From the NCBI RefSeq assembly GCF_016458305.1, contig NZ_JAEMHL010000002.1, forward strand, positions 124,001 to 188,000: a stretch of DNA of 64,000 nt, in the 5' to 3' direction. The DNA comes from Geomonas anaerohicana. Its GTDB lineage: Bacteria; Desulfobacterota; Desulfuromonadia; Geobacterales; Geobacteraceae. Of the stretch, positions 21,701 to 30,443 are shown piece after piece. A program made the translations under genes and the position numbers. The notes under the pieces are model-generated. The model saw only the letters and a program-made list of their open reading frames with translations. It did not search any database and was not told where the DNA came from. How positions within the stretch are numbered: the stretch's first letter is position 1; every line of letters starts with the position of its first letter.

Positions 21701-21874
21701 ATGAAGGACAGAAGCCAGAAAAAAGTGAACATCATTTCGATCCGTATGAGCGACGACGAGCGCGACGCAATCCAGAAGCTGATGGACAAGAGGGGGAAGA
21801 AGGCTTCCTTCATCATGCGCGAGGCATTCGCTCTTTTCAGGGAGCAGTGGGAGCTTTCCAGGGTTGGCCATTAA
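21701..21874 (+). CDS. Small ribbon-helix-helix-like protein
   Basis: A 57-residue basic protein starting at 21701 behind GGGGAGAGGAAG. The pattern is a short beta strand (VNIISIRM) followed by two helices (DDERDAIQKLMDKRG and KASFIMREAFALFREQW), as in CopG/Arc-type DNA-binding proteins. It could be a local regulator of the moaA-MOSC genes or of the etf operon that follows. No toxin partner is adjacent. The fold call rests on length and pattern only. Confidence 0.65.
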   Translation: MKDRSQKKVNIISIRMSDDERDAIQKLMDKRGKKASFIMREAFALFREQWELSRVGH

Positions 21875-21877
21875 AGC

Positions 21878-21931
21878 CACCAAAACCTGGTGGACACGGT
21901 GGACCGGGTGGACTTGGTGGACCCGGTGGAC
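21878..21931 (+). repeat. GGTGGAC tandem repeat (family F) before etfB
   Basis: CACCAAAACC followed by five GGTGGAC units spaced by two or three bases. A second copy with the same CACCAAAACC head follows etfB at 22831-22887, so the pair brackets this gene. Confidence 0.8.
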
Positions 21932-22013
21932 TGTGGCTGAAAGCTGGTGAGCGTTTGTAGTTGAGAGCTGGCGAAAGCTTTTTCTGAATGTTTGTTGAAG
22001 GAGAGGACCTTAC

Positions 22014-22826
22014 ATGTACGTGGTGGCTTGCATTAAACAGGTGCCGGATACGACGCAGGTGCAGATTGACCCGGTGACCAATACGCTGGTGCGCGATGGC
22101 ATTCCCTTCATCGTCAACCCTTACGACACCCATGCCCTGGAGGAAAGCCTGCGCATGAAGGCCCGCTACGGCTTCAAGGCGGCCGCCCTCTCCATGGGAC
22201 CGCCCAACACGGAGGCAACCCTGAGAAAGGCACTGGCACTGGGGGTGGACGAGGTGATCCTCTGCTCGGACCGCGCCTTCGGCGGCGCGGACACGCTCTC
22301 CACCAGCAACGTGCTGGCCGCGGCGATCCGGAAACTGGCTCAGGAGGACGAGGTGGGCATCGTGTTCTGCGGCAAGCAGACCATCGACGGCGACACGGCG
22401 CAGGTCGGCCCCGGCATCGCCATCCGCCTCGGATTCTCGCAGCTTACCCTGGTGGACCGGATCGAGCACCTCGACTTCCTGGCCAAGAAGATCCGGGTCC
22501 GGCGCAAGCTGGAAGGGCGCTACGAGATCGTGGAGGCGAAGCTGCCGGCCATGATCACGGTGGTGCGCGAGCTGAACCGCCCGCGCTACCCGACAGTCCC
22601 CATGCGGCTCAAGGCGGCCAAGGCCGAGGTCAAGGTCTGGGACAACAAGGAACTCCAGCTCGACCCGAACAGCGTGGGCCTGAAGGGCTCGCCCACCTGG
22701 GTGAGCAGGATCTTCTCGCCGCAGCGCGCGGCGGGCGAGATCATCGGCGACGGCCTGGGCGACCCGGCGGGGACCGCGCGGCTGCTCTTGGAGAAGCTGG
22801 TGGCCAGCGACATGCTGGCGGTGTAG
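22014..22826 (+). CDS. etfB: Electron transfer flavoprotein beta subunit
   Basis: The 270-residue small subunit of the ETF dimer that takes electrons from acyl-CoA dehydrogenases. It begins MYVVACIKQVPDT, as EtfB/FixA proteins do, and has NPYDTHALEESLRMK, the signature DEVILCSDRAFGGADT region and FCGKQTIDGDTAQVGPGIA. It is followed after a repeat by the alpha subunit and an EtfD-like quinone reductase, a common operon in Geobacter. Confidence 0.95.
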   Translation: MYVVACIKQVPDTTQVQIDPVTNTLVRDGIPFIVNPYDTHALEESLRMKARYGFKAAALSMGPPNTEATLRKALALGVDEVILCSDRAFGGADTLSTSNVLAAAIRKLAQEDEVGIVFCGKQTIDGDTAQVGPGIAIRLGFSQLTLVDRIEHLDFLAKKIRVRRKLEGRYEIVEAKLPAMITVVRELNRPRYPTVPMRLKAAKAEVKVWDNKELQLDPNSVGLKGSPTWVSRIFSPQRAAGEIIGDGLGDPAGTARLLLEKLVASDMLAV

Positions 22827-22830
22827 TAGT

Positions 22831-22887
22831 CACCAAAACCTTAATGGACTGAGTGGACACCGGTGGACCCGGTGGACCTGATGGACG
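22831..22887 (+). repeat. GGTGGAC tandem repeat (family F) between etfB and etfA
   Basis: The same CACCAAAACC head as 21878-21931, followed by TGGAC units at nine-base steps. The etfA ribosome site begins directly after it. Confidence 0.8.
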
Positions 22888-22907
22888 TGACTAGGAGCGG
22901 GAGAGAG

Positions 22908-24257
22908 ATGGCTGAAGCTAAAACTAAACTGAAAAAGCCGCGGGGCAAGGTCAGGCTCATAGAGGGTAAATGCATCGCCTGCGGCGCGCGCTGCCAGAGC
23001 AGCTGCCCGGTGGACGGCATCCAGATGAGCGACGCGGGCGAACCGCAGATCGAACTCTCCAAGTGCATCGGCTGCCTCAAGTGCGTGAAGGCCTGCCCGG
23101 GCTCGGCCCTGGAGATCTTCTACACCCCGGAGGAACTGGAGATCCTGGCGCAACTGGCCGGACAGCAGGACCTGGCGGAAGAGGATGCCGATCCGGAGGA
23201 GCTGGCGCGCCGCGAACTGGTGGCGGCCTACCGCGGGGTCTGGGTTTTCGTGGAGCAGACCGAGGGCGAGGCGGCCCGCGTGTCCTGGGAGCTGATGGGC
23301 AAGGGACAGGAACTTGCCGCCAAGCTGGGCGTTGAACTGTGCGCGGTGGTCATGGGGGACAAGGTGGAGCACCTGTGCCGCGAGGCATTCAGCTACGGCG
23401 CGGACAAGGCCTACCTCATGGACCAGCCGGTGCTCAAGCACTACCGTACCTACCCGTACCTGGACGCCCTGTGCCACCTGATCGACAAGTACAAGCCGGA
23501 GATCGTCCTCATGGGGGCAACCGGCATGGGACGCGACCTGGCCGGCGCCGTGGCGACCCGCGTCAAGACCGGCCTCACCGCGGACTGCACCGGGCTGGAC
23601 ATCGACCCCAAGCGCAACCTGATGCAGACCCGCCCGGCCTTCGGCGGCAACATCATGGCGACCATCATGTGCGACCGCTTCCGCCCCCAGATGGCGACGG
23701 TGCGCTCCCACGTGATGCCGATGCCGGCCCAGGTGATGGGGCGCACCGGCAAGATCGTCCCGGTCAGCCTCCCCATCTCCGAGGCGGACATCTTCACCAA
23801 GGTGCTCCAGGTCATCCGCGACAAGAAGGCGGGGGACGTCGACATCGCCGGTGCGGAGTTCATCGTTTCGGGCGGGCGCGGCATGATGGCCAAGGAGAAC
23901 TTCGCCATCCTGCAAGAATTGGCCGACGAGTTAGGCGGCGTGGTAGGCGCCTCGCGCAGCGCGGTCGATGCCGGGTGGATGCCGGGCGACCGCCAGGTGG
24001 GGCAGACCGGCAAGACCGTGCGCCCCAAGATCTATATCGCCTGCGGCATCTCGGGCGCCATCCAGCACCTGGTGGGGATGCAGGACTCCGACCTGATTGT
24101 CGCCATCAACCGCGACAAGGAGGCGCCCATCTTCGAGGTGGCCAACTACGGCATCGTGGGTGATCTCTTCGACGTGGTCCCGGCCCTCATCGCCGCCTTG
24201 CGCGAGATGAAGGCGAGCAAGGGGAGCGTCGAGGTCAAGGACGTCAAGGCGGCGTAA
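22908..24257 (+). CDS. etfA: Electron transfer flavoprotein alpha subunit with N-terminal ferredoxin domain
   Basis: A 449-residue EtfA fused to a two-cluster ferredoxin. The 4Fe-4S motifs [13 protein letters not shown] and [12 protein letters not shown] lie in the first 70 residues. The FAD-binding C-terminal part has [33 protein letters not shown] and [12 protein letters not shown]. The start at 22908 follows AGGAG; an in-frame ATG 45 bases earlier would lie inside the repeat. The extra clusters should let electrons flow between ferredoxin-type carriers and the flavins, as in bifurcating or quinone-linked ETFs. The direction cannot be told from sequence. Confidence 0.94.
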   Translation: MAEAKTKLKKPRGKVRLIEGKCIACGARCQSSCPVDGIQMSDAGEPQIELSKCIGCLKCVKACPGSALEIFYTPEELEILAQLAGQQDLAEEDADPEELARRELVAAYRGVWVFVEQTEGEAARVSWELMGKGQELAAKLGVELCAVVMGDKVEHLCREAFSYGADKAYLMDQPVLKHYRTYPYLDALCHLIDKYKPEIVLMGATGMGRDLAGAVATRVKTGLTADCTGLDIDPKRNLMQTRPAFGGNIMATIMCDRFRPQMATVRSHVMPMPAQVMGRTGKIVPVSLPISEADIFTKVLQVIRDKKAGDVDIAGAEFIVSGGRGMMAKENFAILQELADELGGVVGASRSAVDAGWMPGDRQVGQTGKTVRPKIYIACGISGAIQHLVGMQDSDLIVAINRDKEAPIFEVANYGIVGDLFDVVPALIAALREMKASKGSVEVKDVKAA

Positions 24258-24293
24258 GGCAGGTCTTCTTCCGCCGTAGCCATCTTGCAGAAA

Positions 24294-24410
24294 CTCTCCC
24301 TCGCCCTCTGGGAGAGGGTAGGGGTGAGGGCGCCGCTTAACGTGGTAATGCGTCGACGTGGGGTTGAGGCACCGCCCTCACCCTGGCCCTCTCCCGAAGG
24401 GCGAGGGGAA
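24294..24410. repeat. Facing pair of family E palindromes
   Basis: Blocks at 24294-24330 (CCCTCTGGGAGAGGGTAGGG) and 24376-24410 (CCCTCACCCTGGCCCTCTCC) face each other. A pair with the same order stands at 35148-35271, and in both cases a GTGGACATC segment follows the second block. Confidence 0.78.
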
Positions 24411-24475
24411 GTGGACATCGGCCGACATAAGGGAACCGATAGTCACCGCTTCCAGCACACTTACAAGGACATGAT

Positions 24476-26446
24476 ATGCAACCTGATCCCATGATCTTTA
24501 CACCCCTTCTGGCGGCTGCCGGACTCATCTTCGCCTGGAGCTGCTACCGCCGCTTCAGCCTGGTCGGCGTGGGCGCCTCCGAGGACCGTTTTTCCAGCCT
24601 GCCGGAAAGGCTGCAGGGGATGTTCCTGTTCGCCTTCCTCCAGAAACGGGTGCTGAGCCGTCCCTTCGGCATCAACCATCTCTTCATCTTCTGGTCCTTT
24701 TTGATCCTGGCCGTTGCCAATACCGAGTTCCTGGTGGCCGGCGTATTCCCGGCGGCCAAGCTGTCGCATATCCTGCCGGCCGCGCTGTACCAGCCGCTGT
24801 TGATGGCCTTCGACCTGGTTTCGCTCTGCGCCCTCGCGGCGATAGTGGTCGCCTTGGTGAGAAGGGCGGTGGCTCCTCCCTACGAGGGAGCCCGCACCGG
24901 CGAGGCCTTCGCCATCCTGTCCATGATCGGAACGCTCATGCTCGCCTACTTCGGGCTGCACGCGGCGGAAATCGCCATGGGACAGGAACCCGCGGCGCAG
25001 GCGATGCCGATTTCGTCGGCACTGGCGTCTCTGCTGGCGGGGCAGGGGCCGTACACCCTGGAAAGCCTGGCGCAGATCTCCTGGTGGCTGCACGCAGGCG
25101 TGCTCCTGTTCTTCCTGAACTACCTTCCCTACAGCAAGCACATGCACATACTGGCGGCGATCCCCAACTGCTTCTTCAAGGGGCTCGATACCCCCAACAC
25201 GCAACCGCGCGAGGAGTTCGTCGAGGGGAACGTGTACGGCGCCGGGAGCATCGACCGCTTCACCTGGAAGGACCTCTTCGACTCCTTTTCCTGCACCGAG
25301 TGCGGCCGCTGCGAGAAATCCTGCCCGGCCGCAACCACCGGCAAGCCGCTCAACCCGCGCCTGGTGATGCACGACATCAAGGTGAACCTTTTGGCCAACG
25401 GCAACCTGCTGCAGCGCGGCGGCGAGCCTGCCGTACCGGTGATCGGCGAGGCGGAAGGGTGCATCAGGCCGGACGCCCTCTGGTCCTGCACCAGCTGCGG
25501 CACCTGTCTCGCCGCCTGCCCGGTCTTCATCGAGCAGATGCCCAAGATCACCAAGATGCGCCGCCACCTGGTGCAGATGGAAGCCGACTTCCCGGAAGAG
25601 CTCCTGAACCTCTTCGAGAACATGGAGCAGCGCTCCAACCCGTGGGGCATCGCGCCGGGCGAGCGCGGCAAGTGGGCCGGCGGGCGCGAAGTGCAGCAGT
25701 TCGAGGCGGGCAAGACCGAGTACCTCTACTTCGTGGGGTGTGCCGGCTCCTTCGACTCGCGCAGCAAGCAGGTGACCCTGGCCATGACCAGGATCATGGA
25801 AGCGGCAGGCGTCTCCTACGGCATCCTCGGCAAGGAGGAGAAGTGCTGCGGCGACAGCCTGCGCCGTCTGGGCAACGAGTACCTCTTCGACAAGATGGCC
25901 CGCGAGAACGTGGCGCAGTTCCAGGAGAAGGGTGTGACCAAGATCATCACCCAGTGTCCCCACTGCTTCACCACGCTCAAGAACGACTACCGCCAGTACG
26001 GCCTGGAACTGGAAGTGATCCCGCACGCCGAGTTCATCGAGTCGCTGCTGGCCCAGGGCAAGCTGAAGCTCGACCACCACGCCAAGAAGGGCGGCAACAT
26101 CGTCTTCCACGACTCCTGCTACCTGGGGCGCCACAACGGGGTCTACGAGGCGCCGCGCGCGGTGATCGCGCAGGCGACCGGCAGCGCGCCGGCGGAGATG
26201 GAGAGAAACCGCGAGAACTCCTTCTGCTGCGGCGCCGGCGGCGGGCGCATGTGGATGGAGGAGCACCTGGGTGAAAGGATCAACCTGAACCGGGTCAGCG
26301 AGGCGCTGGCGGGGAACCCCGGCACCATCTGCACCACCTGCCCGTACTGCATGACCATGATGGAAGACGGGTTGAAGGACCGCTCCAGCGGCGGCACCAC
26401 CGTCAAGGACATCGCGGAGCTCGTGGCGGAAGGGTTGCAAGGGTAG
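24476..26446 (+). CDS. EtfD-like membrane Fe-S oxidoreductase (ETF:menaquinone reductase)
   Basis: A 656-residue protein that probably passes electrons from the ETF to menaquinone. The N-terminal third has several membrane helices (near residues 8-22, 65-85, 105-128, 145-165, 205-220) like a NarI-type cytochrome b domain. Two 4Fe-4S motifs follow (CTECGRCEKSCP and CTSCGTCLAACP). Then come two HdrD-type CCG domains, with KCCGDSLRRLG and FCCGAGGGRMW as the cluster-binding ends. This architecture is known in Geobacter for fatty acid and aromatic degradation. It follows etfBA and a repeat pair. No acyl-CoA dehydrogenase gene is in the window. Confidence 0.92.
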   Translation: MQPDPMIFTPLLAAAGLIFAWSCYRRFSLVGVGASEDRFSSLPERLQGMFLFAFLQKRVLSRPFGINHLFIFWSFLILAVANTEFLVAGVFPAAKLSHILPAALYQPLLMAFDLVSLCALAAIVVALVRRAVAPPYEGARTGEAFAILSMIGTLMLAYFGLHAAEIAMGQEPAAQAMPISSALASLLAGQGPYTLESLAQISWWLHAGVLLFFLNYLPYSKHMHILAAIPNCFFKGLDTPNTQPREEFVEGNVYGAGSIDRFTWKDLFDSFSCTECGRCEKSCPAATTGKPLNPRLVMHDIKVNLLANGNLLQRGGEPAVPVIGEAEGCIRPDALWSCTSCGTCLAACPVFIEQMPKITKMRRHLVQMEADFPEELLNLFENMEQRSNPWGIAPGERGKWAGGREVQQFEAGKTEYLYFVGCAGSFDSRSKQVTLAMTRIMEAAGVSYGILGKEEKCCGDSLRRLGNEYLFDKMARENVAQFQEKGVTKIITQCPHCFTTLKNDYRQYGLELEVIPHAEFIESLLAQGKLKLDHHAKKGGNIVFHDSCYLGRHNGVYEAPRAVIAQATGSAPAEMERNRENSFCCGAGGGRMWMEEHLGERINLNRVSEALAGNPGTICTTCPYCMTMMEDGLKDRSSGGTTVKDIAELVAEGLQG

Positions 26447-26508
26447 GGGGAGCAGGGGAAAACCTTTTCGCTCTCAAGAGTTTCTTAGAAGTTGCCGAAG
26501 CGTTCCCG

Positions 26509-26755
26509 CCCCCGGAGGGGGAGGGACAGGGAGGGGGAGCGTAGCGGCTCGATCCGGCTTCCCCCCCTCCCAGCCTCCCTCCTCCAGGGGGAGGTGCCCT
26601 TTCTCACCGACAAAACACCGCAGCAGGCGGGGTCGGGGGCTAATCAAAAACCGGGGCCCGTAGCGGCTCCACGAGACTCTCCGCCTCCCGGAGGGCCGGA
26701 CGGGACGTCTTGACGCGGGCGGCACCTCCCCGGTCCGGACACCTCCGGGAGGCGG
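26509..26755. repeat. G/C-rich inverted repeats before the radical SAM gene
   Basis: A first pair (CCCCCGGAGGGGGAGGG near 26509-26526, facing CCTCCAGGGGGAGG near 26580-26593) resembles 18419-18515. A second, perfect 14-base pair (CCGCCTCCCGGAGG 26681-26694, CCTCCGGGAGGCGG 26742-26755) encloses 47 bases and sits 30 bases before the gene. The rest of 26447-26785 shows no gene. Confidence 0.72.
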
Positions 26756-26785
26756 GGGGCGCAGCGAACGATGAGGACCAAGGTA

Positions 26786-28126
26786 ATGCAATGCAACGCA
26801 GCGGCGCTGTCTGAGTTCATGCCGGCCAACGAGCCGGCCTTTCGGGAATACCCTTCCAAGCTGTTCGTGGAGACCACCAGCCGCTGCAACCTGAACTGCG
26901 TCATGTGCATGAAGCAGAACGGCGACGGCAGCCGGGCCAAGGAGGGCGATCTGGACCTCGCCACCTTCAGCGAACTGGAACCGGCGCTCCCCAACCTGGA
27001 GGCGCTGGTGCTGAACGGCGTCGGCGAACCGCTCTTGAACACCCGCCTGGAACACTTCATCAGCCGCGCCAAGAAGCTGATGCCGTCGGGAAGCTGGATC
27101 GGCTTCCAGAGTAACGGCCTGCTCCTGTCGCACCTGCGCGCGCTGTCGCTTTTGAACGCGGGCGTGGACCGGGTCTGCCTCTCCATGGATGGCGTCGACG
27201 CCACCACCTTCAGTTCCATCCGATCGGGGAGCCAACTGGTGGACCTGGAGCATGCCCTGAACGCGCTGGGGGCCGCCAAAGCCGCCTGTCACCGCCCCGA
27301 CATGGAGATCGGCGTCGAGTTCGTGGTGATGCGCGACAACCTGGCGCAGCTCCCCGCGGCACTCTCCTGGGCCGCCGAGTTCGGCGTCAGCTTCGCGCTG
27401 GTCTCCCACCTGCACCCGTTCGACGAACCGCACCTCAAGCAGTGCAGCTACGACCTCTGCAGCGACGAGGCGATCACCCTGTACCAGAGCTGGAAGAGCA
27501 AGGCAGACCTGAAGGGGATCGACATCAGCCGCTACTTCGAGATCCTGTGGAGCTACCACAAGTCCGAGCAGGAGCGGCGGGTGATCGACTTCGTGGCGGC
27601 GATGAAGGCGGACGCGAACCAGCGTGGCATCACCCTGGACCTGAAGCGGCTCTTCGCCATGGACATGACCCAGATCCATGAAAGCCAGGGGATCTTCGAG
27701 GAGGCGGCGCAGGTTGCGCGCCGGACCGGGATCGAGCTGAGGCTGCCGGAGATCGCCCGGCGCGAGAAGCGCGGCTGCAGCTTCGTCGAGAAGGGGAGCG
27801 CCTTCGTTTCCTGGGACGGCGGCATGCATCCCTGCTACCACCTGTGGCACAGCTGCCGCTCCTACGCCAACGGCTGGCAGCACCCGGTGTACCCCTGGGT
27901 GTTCGGCAACGTGAAGGATCGCGGCGTGCTGGACATCTGGAACAGCCCGGCATTCCGCCGCTACCGTGAGAACGTGGTGCGCCACGACTACCCGTCCTGC
28001 GCCGAGTGCAACACCTCGCCCTGCGACCTGGTCCAGGCCGAGCGCTTCGACCAGGACTGCTACGTCAACACCGAGCCCTGCGGCAGCTGTCTGTGGAGTT
28101 CGGGGGTCTTCAGGTGTCTGGACTGA
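26786..28126 (+). CDS. Radical SAM/SPASM protein, putative metalloenzyme maturase
   Basis: A 446-residue radical SAM enzyme. Cluster cysteines C34, C38 and C41 (RCNLNCVMC) are followed by a VLNGVGEPLLN loop in the place of the usual GGEP. The C-terminal third is a SPASM-type region with many cysteines (GGMHPCYHLW, YPSCAECNTSPCD, CGSCLWSSGVFRC), probably binding one or two extra clusters. The start at 26786 follows AGGA; another ATG lies five codons upstream. Proteins like this in Geobacter are annotated as putative metalloenzyme maturases. The substrate is unknown; AOR is a nearby candidate but not adjacent. Its end overlaps the convergent kinase gene by 17 bases. Confidence 0.8.
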   Translation: MQCNAAALSEFMPANEPAFREYPSKLFVETTSRCNLNCVMCMKQNGDGSRAKEGDLDLATFSELEPALPNLEALVLNGVGEPLLNTRLEHFISRAKKLMPSGSWIGFQSNGLLLSHLRALSLLNAGVDRVCLSMDGVDATTFSSIRSGSQLVDLEHALNALGAAKAACHRPDMEIGVEFVVMRDNLAQLPAALSWAAEFGVSFALVSHLHPFDEPHLKQCSYDLCSDEAITLYQSWKSKADLKGIDISRYFEILWSYHKSEQERRVIDFVAAMKADANQRGITLDLKRLFAMDMTQIHESQGIFEEAAQVARRTGIELRLPEIARREKRGCSFVEKGSAFVSWDGGMHPCYHLWHSCRSYANGWQHPVYPWVFGNVKDRGVLDIWNSPAFRRYRENVVRHDYPSCAECNTSPCDLVQAERFDQDCYVNTEPCGSCLWSSGVFRCLD

Positions 28127-30410
28127 CGTCTCTCAAAACCTTTCTGAGTGCAGAGAGGGTGTAGGGTTTCTGGATGAACCCGGCCACGTGTTGGCCGGAA
28201 AATTTCCGCTGCAGCTCGACTTCGCTGTAGCCGCTGGACATGACGACCCGCACCTGGGGATCGATCTTTTTCAGCTCGCCCAGACACTGGTCGCCATCCA
28301 TGTGCGGCATGGTCAGGTCCAGGATCACAAACCGGATACCCGGGACGGACTTGTACAGCTCGAGAGCTTCTCCCCCCTCGCTGGCGCTTATCGGGGAAAA
28401 GCCGAGTTCTCTGAGCATCTCGGCGCCAATGTTGCGCACCGTCTCCTCATCATCAACAAGAAGGACGTATCCCGCGCCTTCCCAATACTCCCGTTCCGGC
28501 TGGGCGGGAGGCTGGTGGACATCTGGCTGCTGCTGGCCCGCGGGAATCAGTATCTTGATGGTGGTCCCTATGCCCGGTTCACTATCCACGACCAGGGTCC
28601 CGTTGTGCCCCCTGATGATACCAAGTACCGCCGCCATCCCCAAGCCGCGGCCGGTGAACTTGGTGGTGAAAAAGGGGGCGAACATCCTCGCCAGCGTGTC
28701 CTTGTCCATGCCACAGCCAGTGTCGGCTATCTCCAGGTAGACATAGCGTCCCTCTGCAAGCTCCTCGTTCTGCCAGACGTTGTTCAGATAGCTGCGGTCG
28801 CACTCCATGCTGCCGGTTTTGATCGAGATTGTCCCGTCGCGTTCTCCCAACGCTTCAGAAGCGTTGATCACCAGGTTCATGACGACCTGGCGTATCTGGG
28901 TCGCGTCCCCCTCTATGAGCGGGAGCGCTGCAGCTAGGTCGAAATTGAGGTGGGCCTTCTTGGAAATGGACACATCGAGCATGTGCAGCATCTCTTGCAG
29001 CAGGCGATTGAGGTCGAGGCTCTCGACGATGAATTTCCCCTTGCCGGAATAAGCGAGCATCTGTGCCGCCAGGTCGGCGGCCCGAGCGGAGGCCTGCTCT
29101 ATGCTGCGCAGGTTCCCTATCGCCGGTGATTCCTTGTTGATGCGCATCAGGGCCAGTTCCGCGTTGCCCATGATGGCCATGAGGATGTTGTTGAAGTCAT
29201 GGGCGATGCCCCCCGCCAGCACCCCCAGGCTTTCCAGCTTCTGGGCATGCAGTAGCTGCTTTTCGAATCGCTGCTGTTCTTCCTCCAACTCTTTGCGCTG
29301 GGTGATGTCACGGACCAGCAGGATGAAACCCGTGCATGGCTGCCCCATCGCGGTTACCGCCAGTTCAAACCACATCTCTCCTTGCGGCATAGCAAGGGAA
29401 TACACCGCACCTCGGTGCGTGCCGGTTTTCTCCGCCTCTGCCAAGGCCTCCATGACCACCCGTGCCGCTTCTTCCGGCAGGACCTCGGCAATTTTCTTCC
29501 CCATGAACTGCTCCGGCGGGAGGTACAGCAGGCTCATCTGCGAAGAGTGAAATTCGACGATGACGCCGTCCCGGTCGGTCCGGAACATGAGGTCCGGCAT
29601 CGAGTTGAGGATCGCCTCCTGGGACTCCTGCGCCAGGCGCACGCTCGCCTCGGCCTGCTTGAGCTCGCCGATATCCCGTTCCAGGCGCTCGGCCATGACG
29701 TTGAAACTTCTGCACACCGTTTCGATCTCGGCGACCGACGTGGACGTAACCCGGGCGGCCATGTTCCCCGCCGTGAGCTGGTCGGCAACCCGGGCCAGTT
29801 CGCTGACCGGGCGCAGCACCAGCCGGTTCGCCGCGAAGTTCAAGGTGATGGCGAGGGTGAGCGACATGAAGAACATGCCCACCAGGACGATCGCGGTCTG
29901 CCGCAGCAGTTGCGTGCGGATGTTGTGCTCGCTCAGCCCGACACGCACCGTCCCCTGGACCGATGAGTCGACCATGATCCTTTGGGAGACCTCGAGGACA
30001 TCCAGCTCCTTTTTCAGGGCCTTGATCACGGTGCCTACGGGAGCATCGGGAGGGAATTGGTCCAGGTAAGGCTTGAGCTTGGCTTGGGAGCTGTTCAGGC
30101 TGGCGACGGTAGTGGTGAGGGCGTTGCCCTGTTCGTCCTCGATTACGGTATAGATGATCTCGTCATCGTGCACCACGGCGACCAGGGCATCCAACTGCAG
30201 GGTGTCCTTTAAAATGAGAGCATCGGTGCAGACCGACGAGACATACCTCGCGAACCCGGTCCCCTTGTTCAGCAGCGACTGTTCCAGCTTGTTCTTCTGG
30301 GCGACGAACAGCGTTGCCGTTACCGCGACGGAAAAAATGAGGATGATGCTGAAGGAAAGGAGGAAGAACCTTCGCTGCAGACTCAGATTTTTGATCTGCC
30401 ACCTACCCAT
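28110..30410 (-). CDS. Hybrid sensor histidine kinase with HAMP, PAS and receiver domains
   Basis: A 766-residue membrane kinase. Helices near residues 14-36 and 172-195 frame a periplasmic domain of about 135 residues. HAMP and PAS regions follow. The phosphorylated histidine is in GGIAHDFNNILMA, the ATPase domain has ADTGCGMDKDT and GRGLGMAAVLG, and the C-terminal receiver has VDDEE and ILDLTMPHMDGD. It follows a PhnD-like periplasmic binding protein by 33 bases. That protein is a likely sensory partner, because no ABC transporter genes are present. No dedicated output regulator is adjacent. Confidence 0.93.
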   Translation of the reverse strand: MGRWQIKNLSLQRRFFLLSFSIILIFSVAVTATLFVAQKNKLEQSLLNKGTGFARYVSSVCTDALILKDTLQLDALVAVVHDDEIIYTVIEDEQGNALTTTVASLNSSQAKLKPYLDQFPPDAPVGTVIKALKKELDVLEVSQRIMVDSSVQGTVRVGLSEHNIRTQLLRQTAIVLVGMFFMSLTLAITLNFAANRLVLRPVSELARVADQLTAGNMAARVTSTSVAEIETVCRSFNVMAERLERDIGELKQAEASVRLAQESQEAILNSMPDLMFRTDRDGVIVEFHSSQMSLLYLPPEQFMGKKIAEVLPEEAARVVMEALAEAEKTGTHRGAVYSLAMPQGEMWFELAVTAMGQPCTGFILLVRDITQRKELEEEQQRFEKQLLHAQKLESLGVLAGGIAHDFNNILMAIMGNAELALMRINKESPAIGNLRSIEQASARAADLAAQMLAYSGKGKFIVESLDLNRLLQEMLHMLDVSISKKAHLNFDLAAALPLIEGDATQIRQVVMNLVINASEALGERDGTISIKTGSMECDRSYLNNVWQNEELAEGRYVYLEIADTGCGMDKDTLARMFAPFFTTKFTGRGLGMAAVLGIIRGHNGTLVVDSEPGIGTTIKILIPAGQQQPDVHQPPAQPEREYWEGAGYVLLVDDEETVRNIGAEMLRELGFSPISASEGGEALELYKSVPGIRFVILDLTMPHMDGDQCLGELKKIDPQVRVVMSSGYSEVELQRKFSGQHVAGFIQKPYTLSALRKVLRDVSPDT

Positions 30411-30443
30411 GAATACCTGCCTTCCCCCTAGTAGTGCGGCTTG

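Noticed and set aside
21878-22887. Regular GGTGGAC units as a possible CRISPR array
   Set aside because: Units are only 7-10 bases apart without unique spacers, and no cas genes are present.
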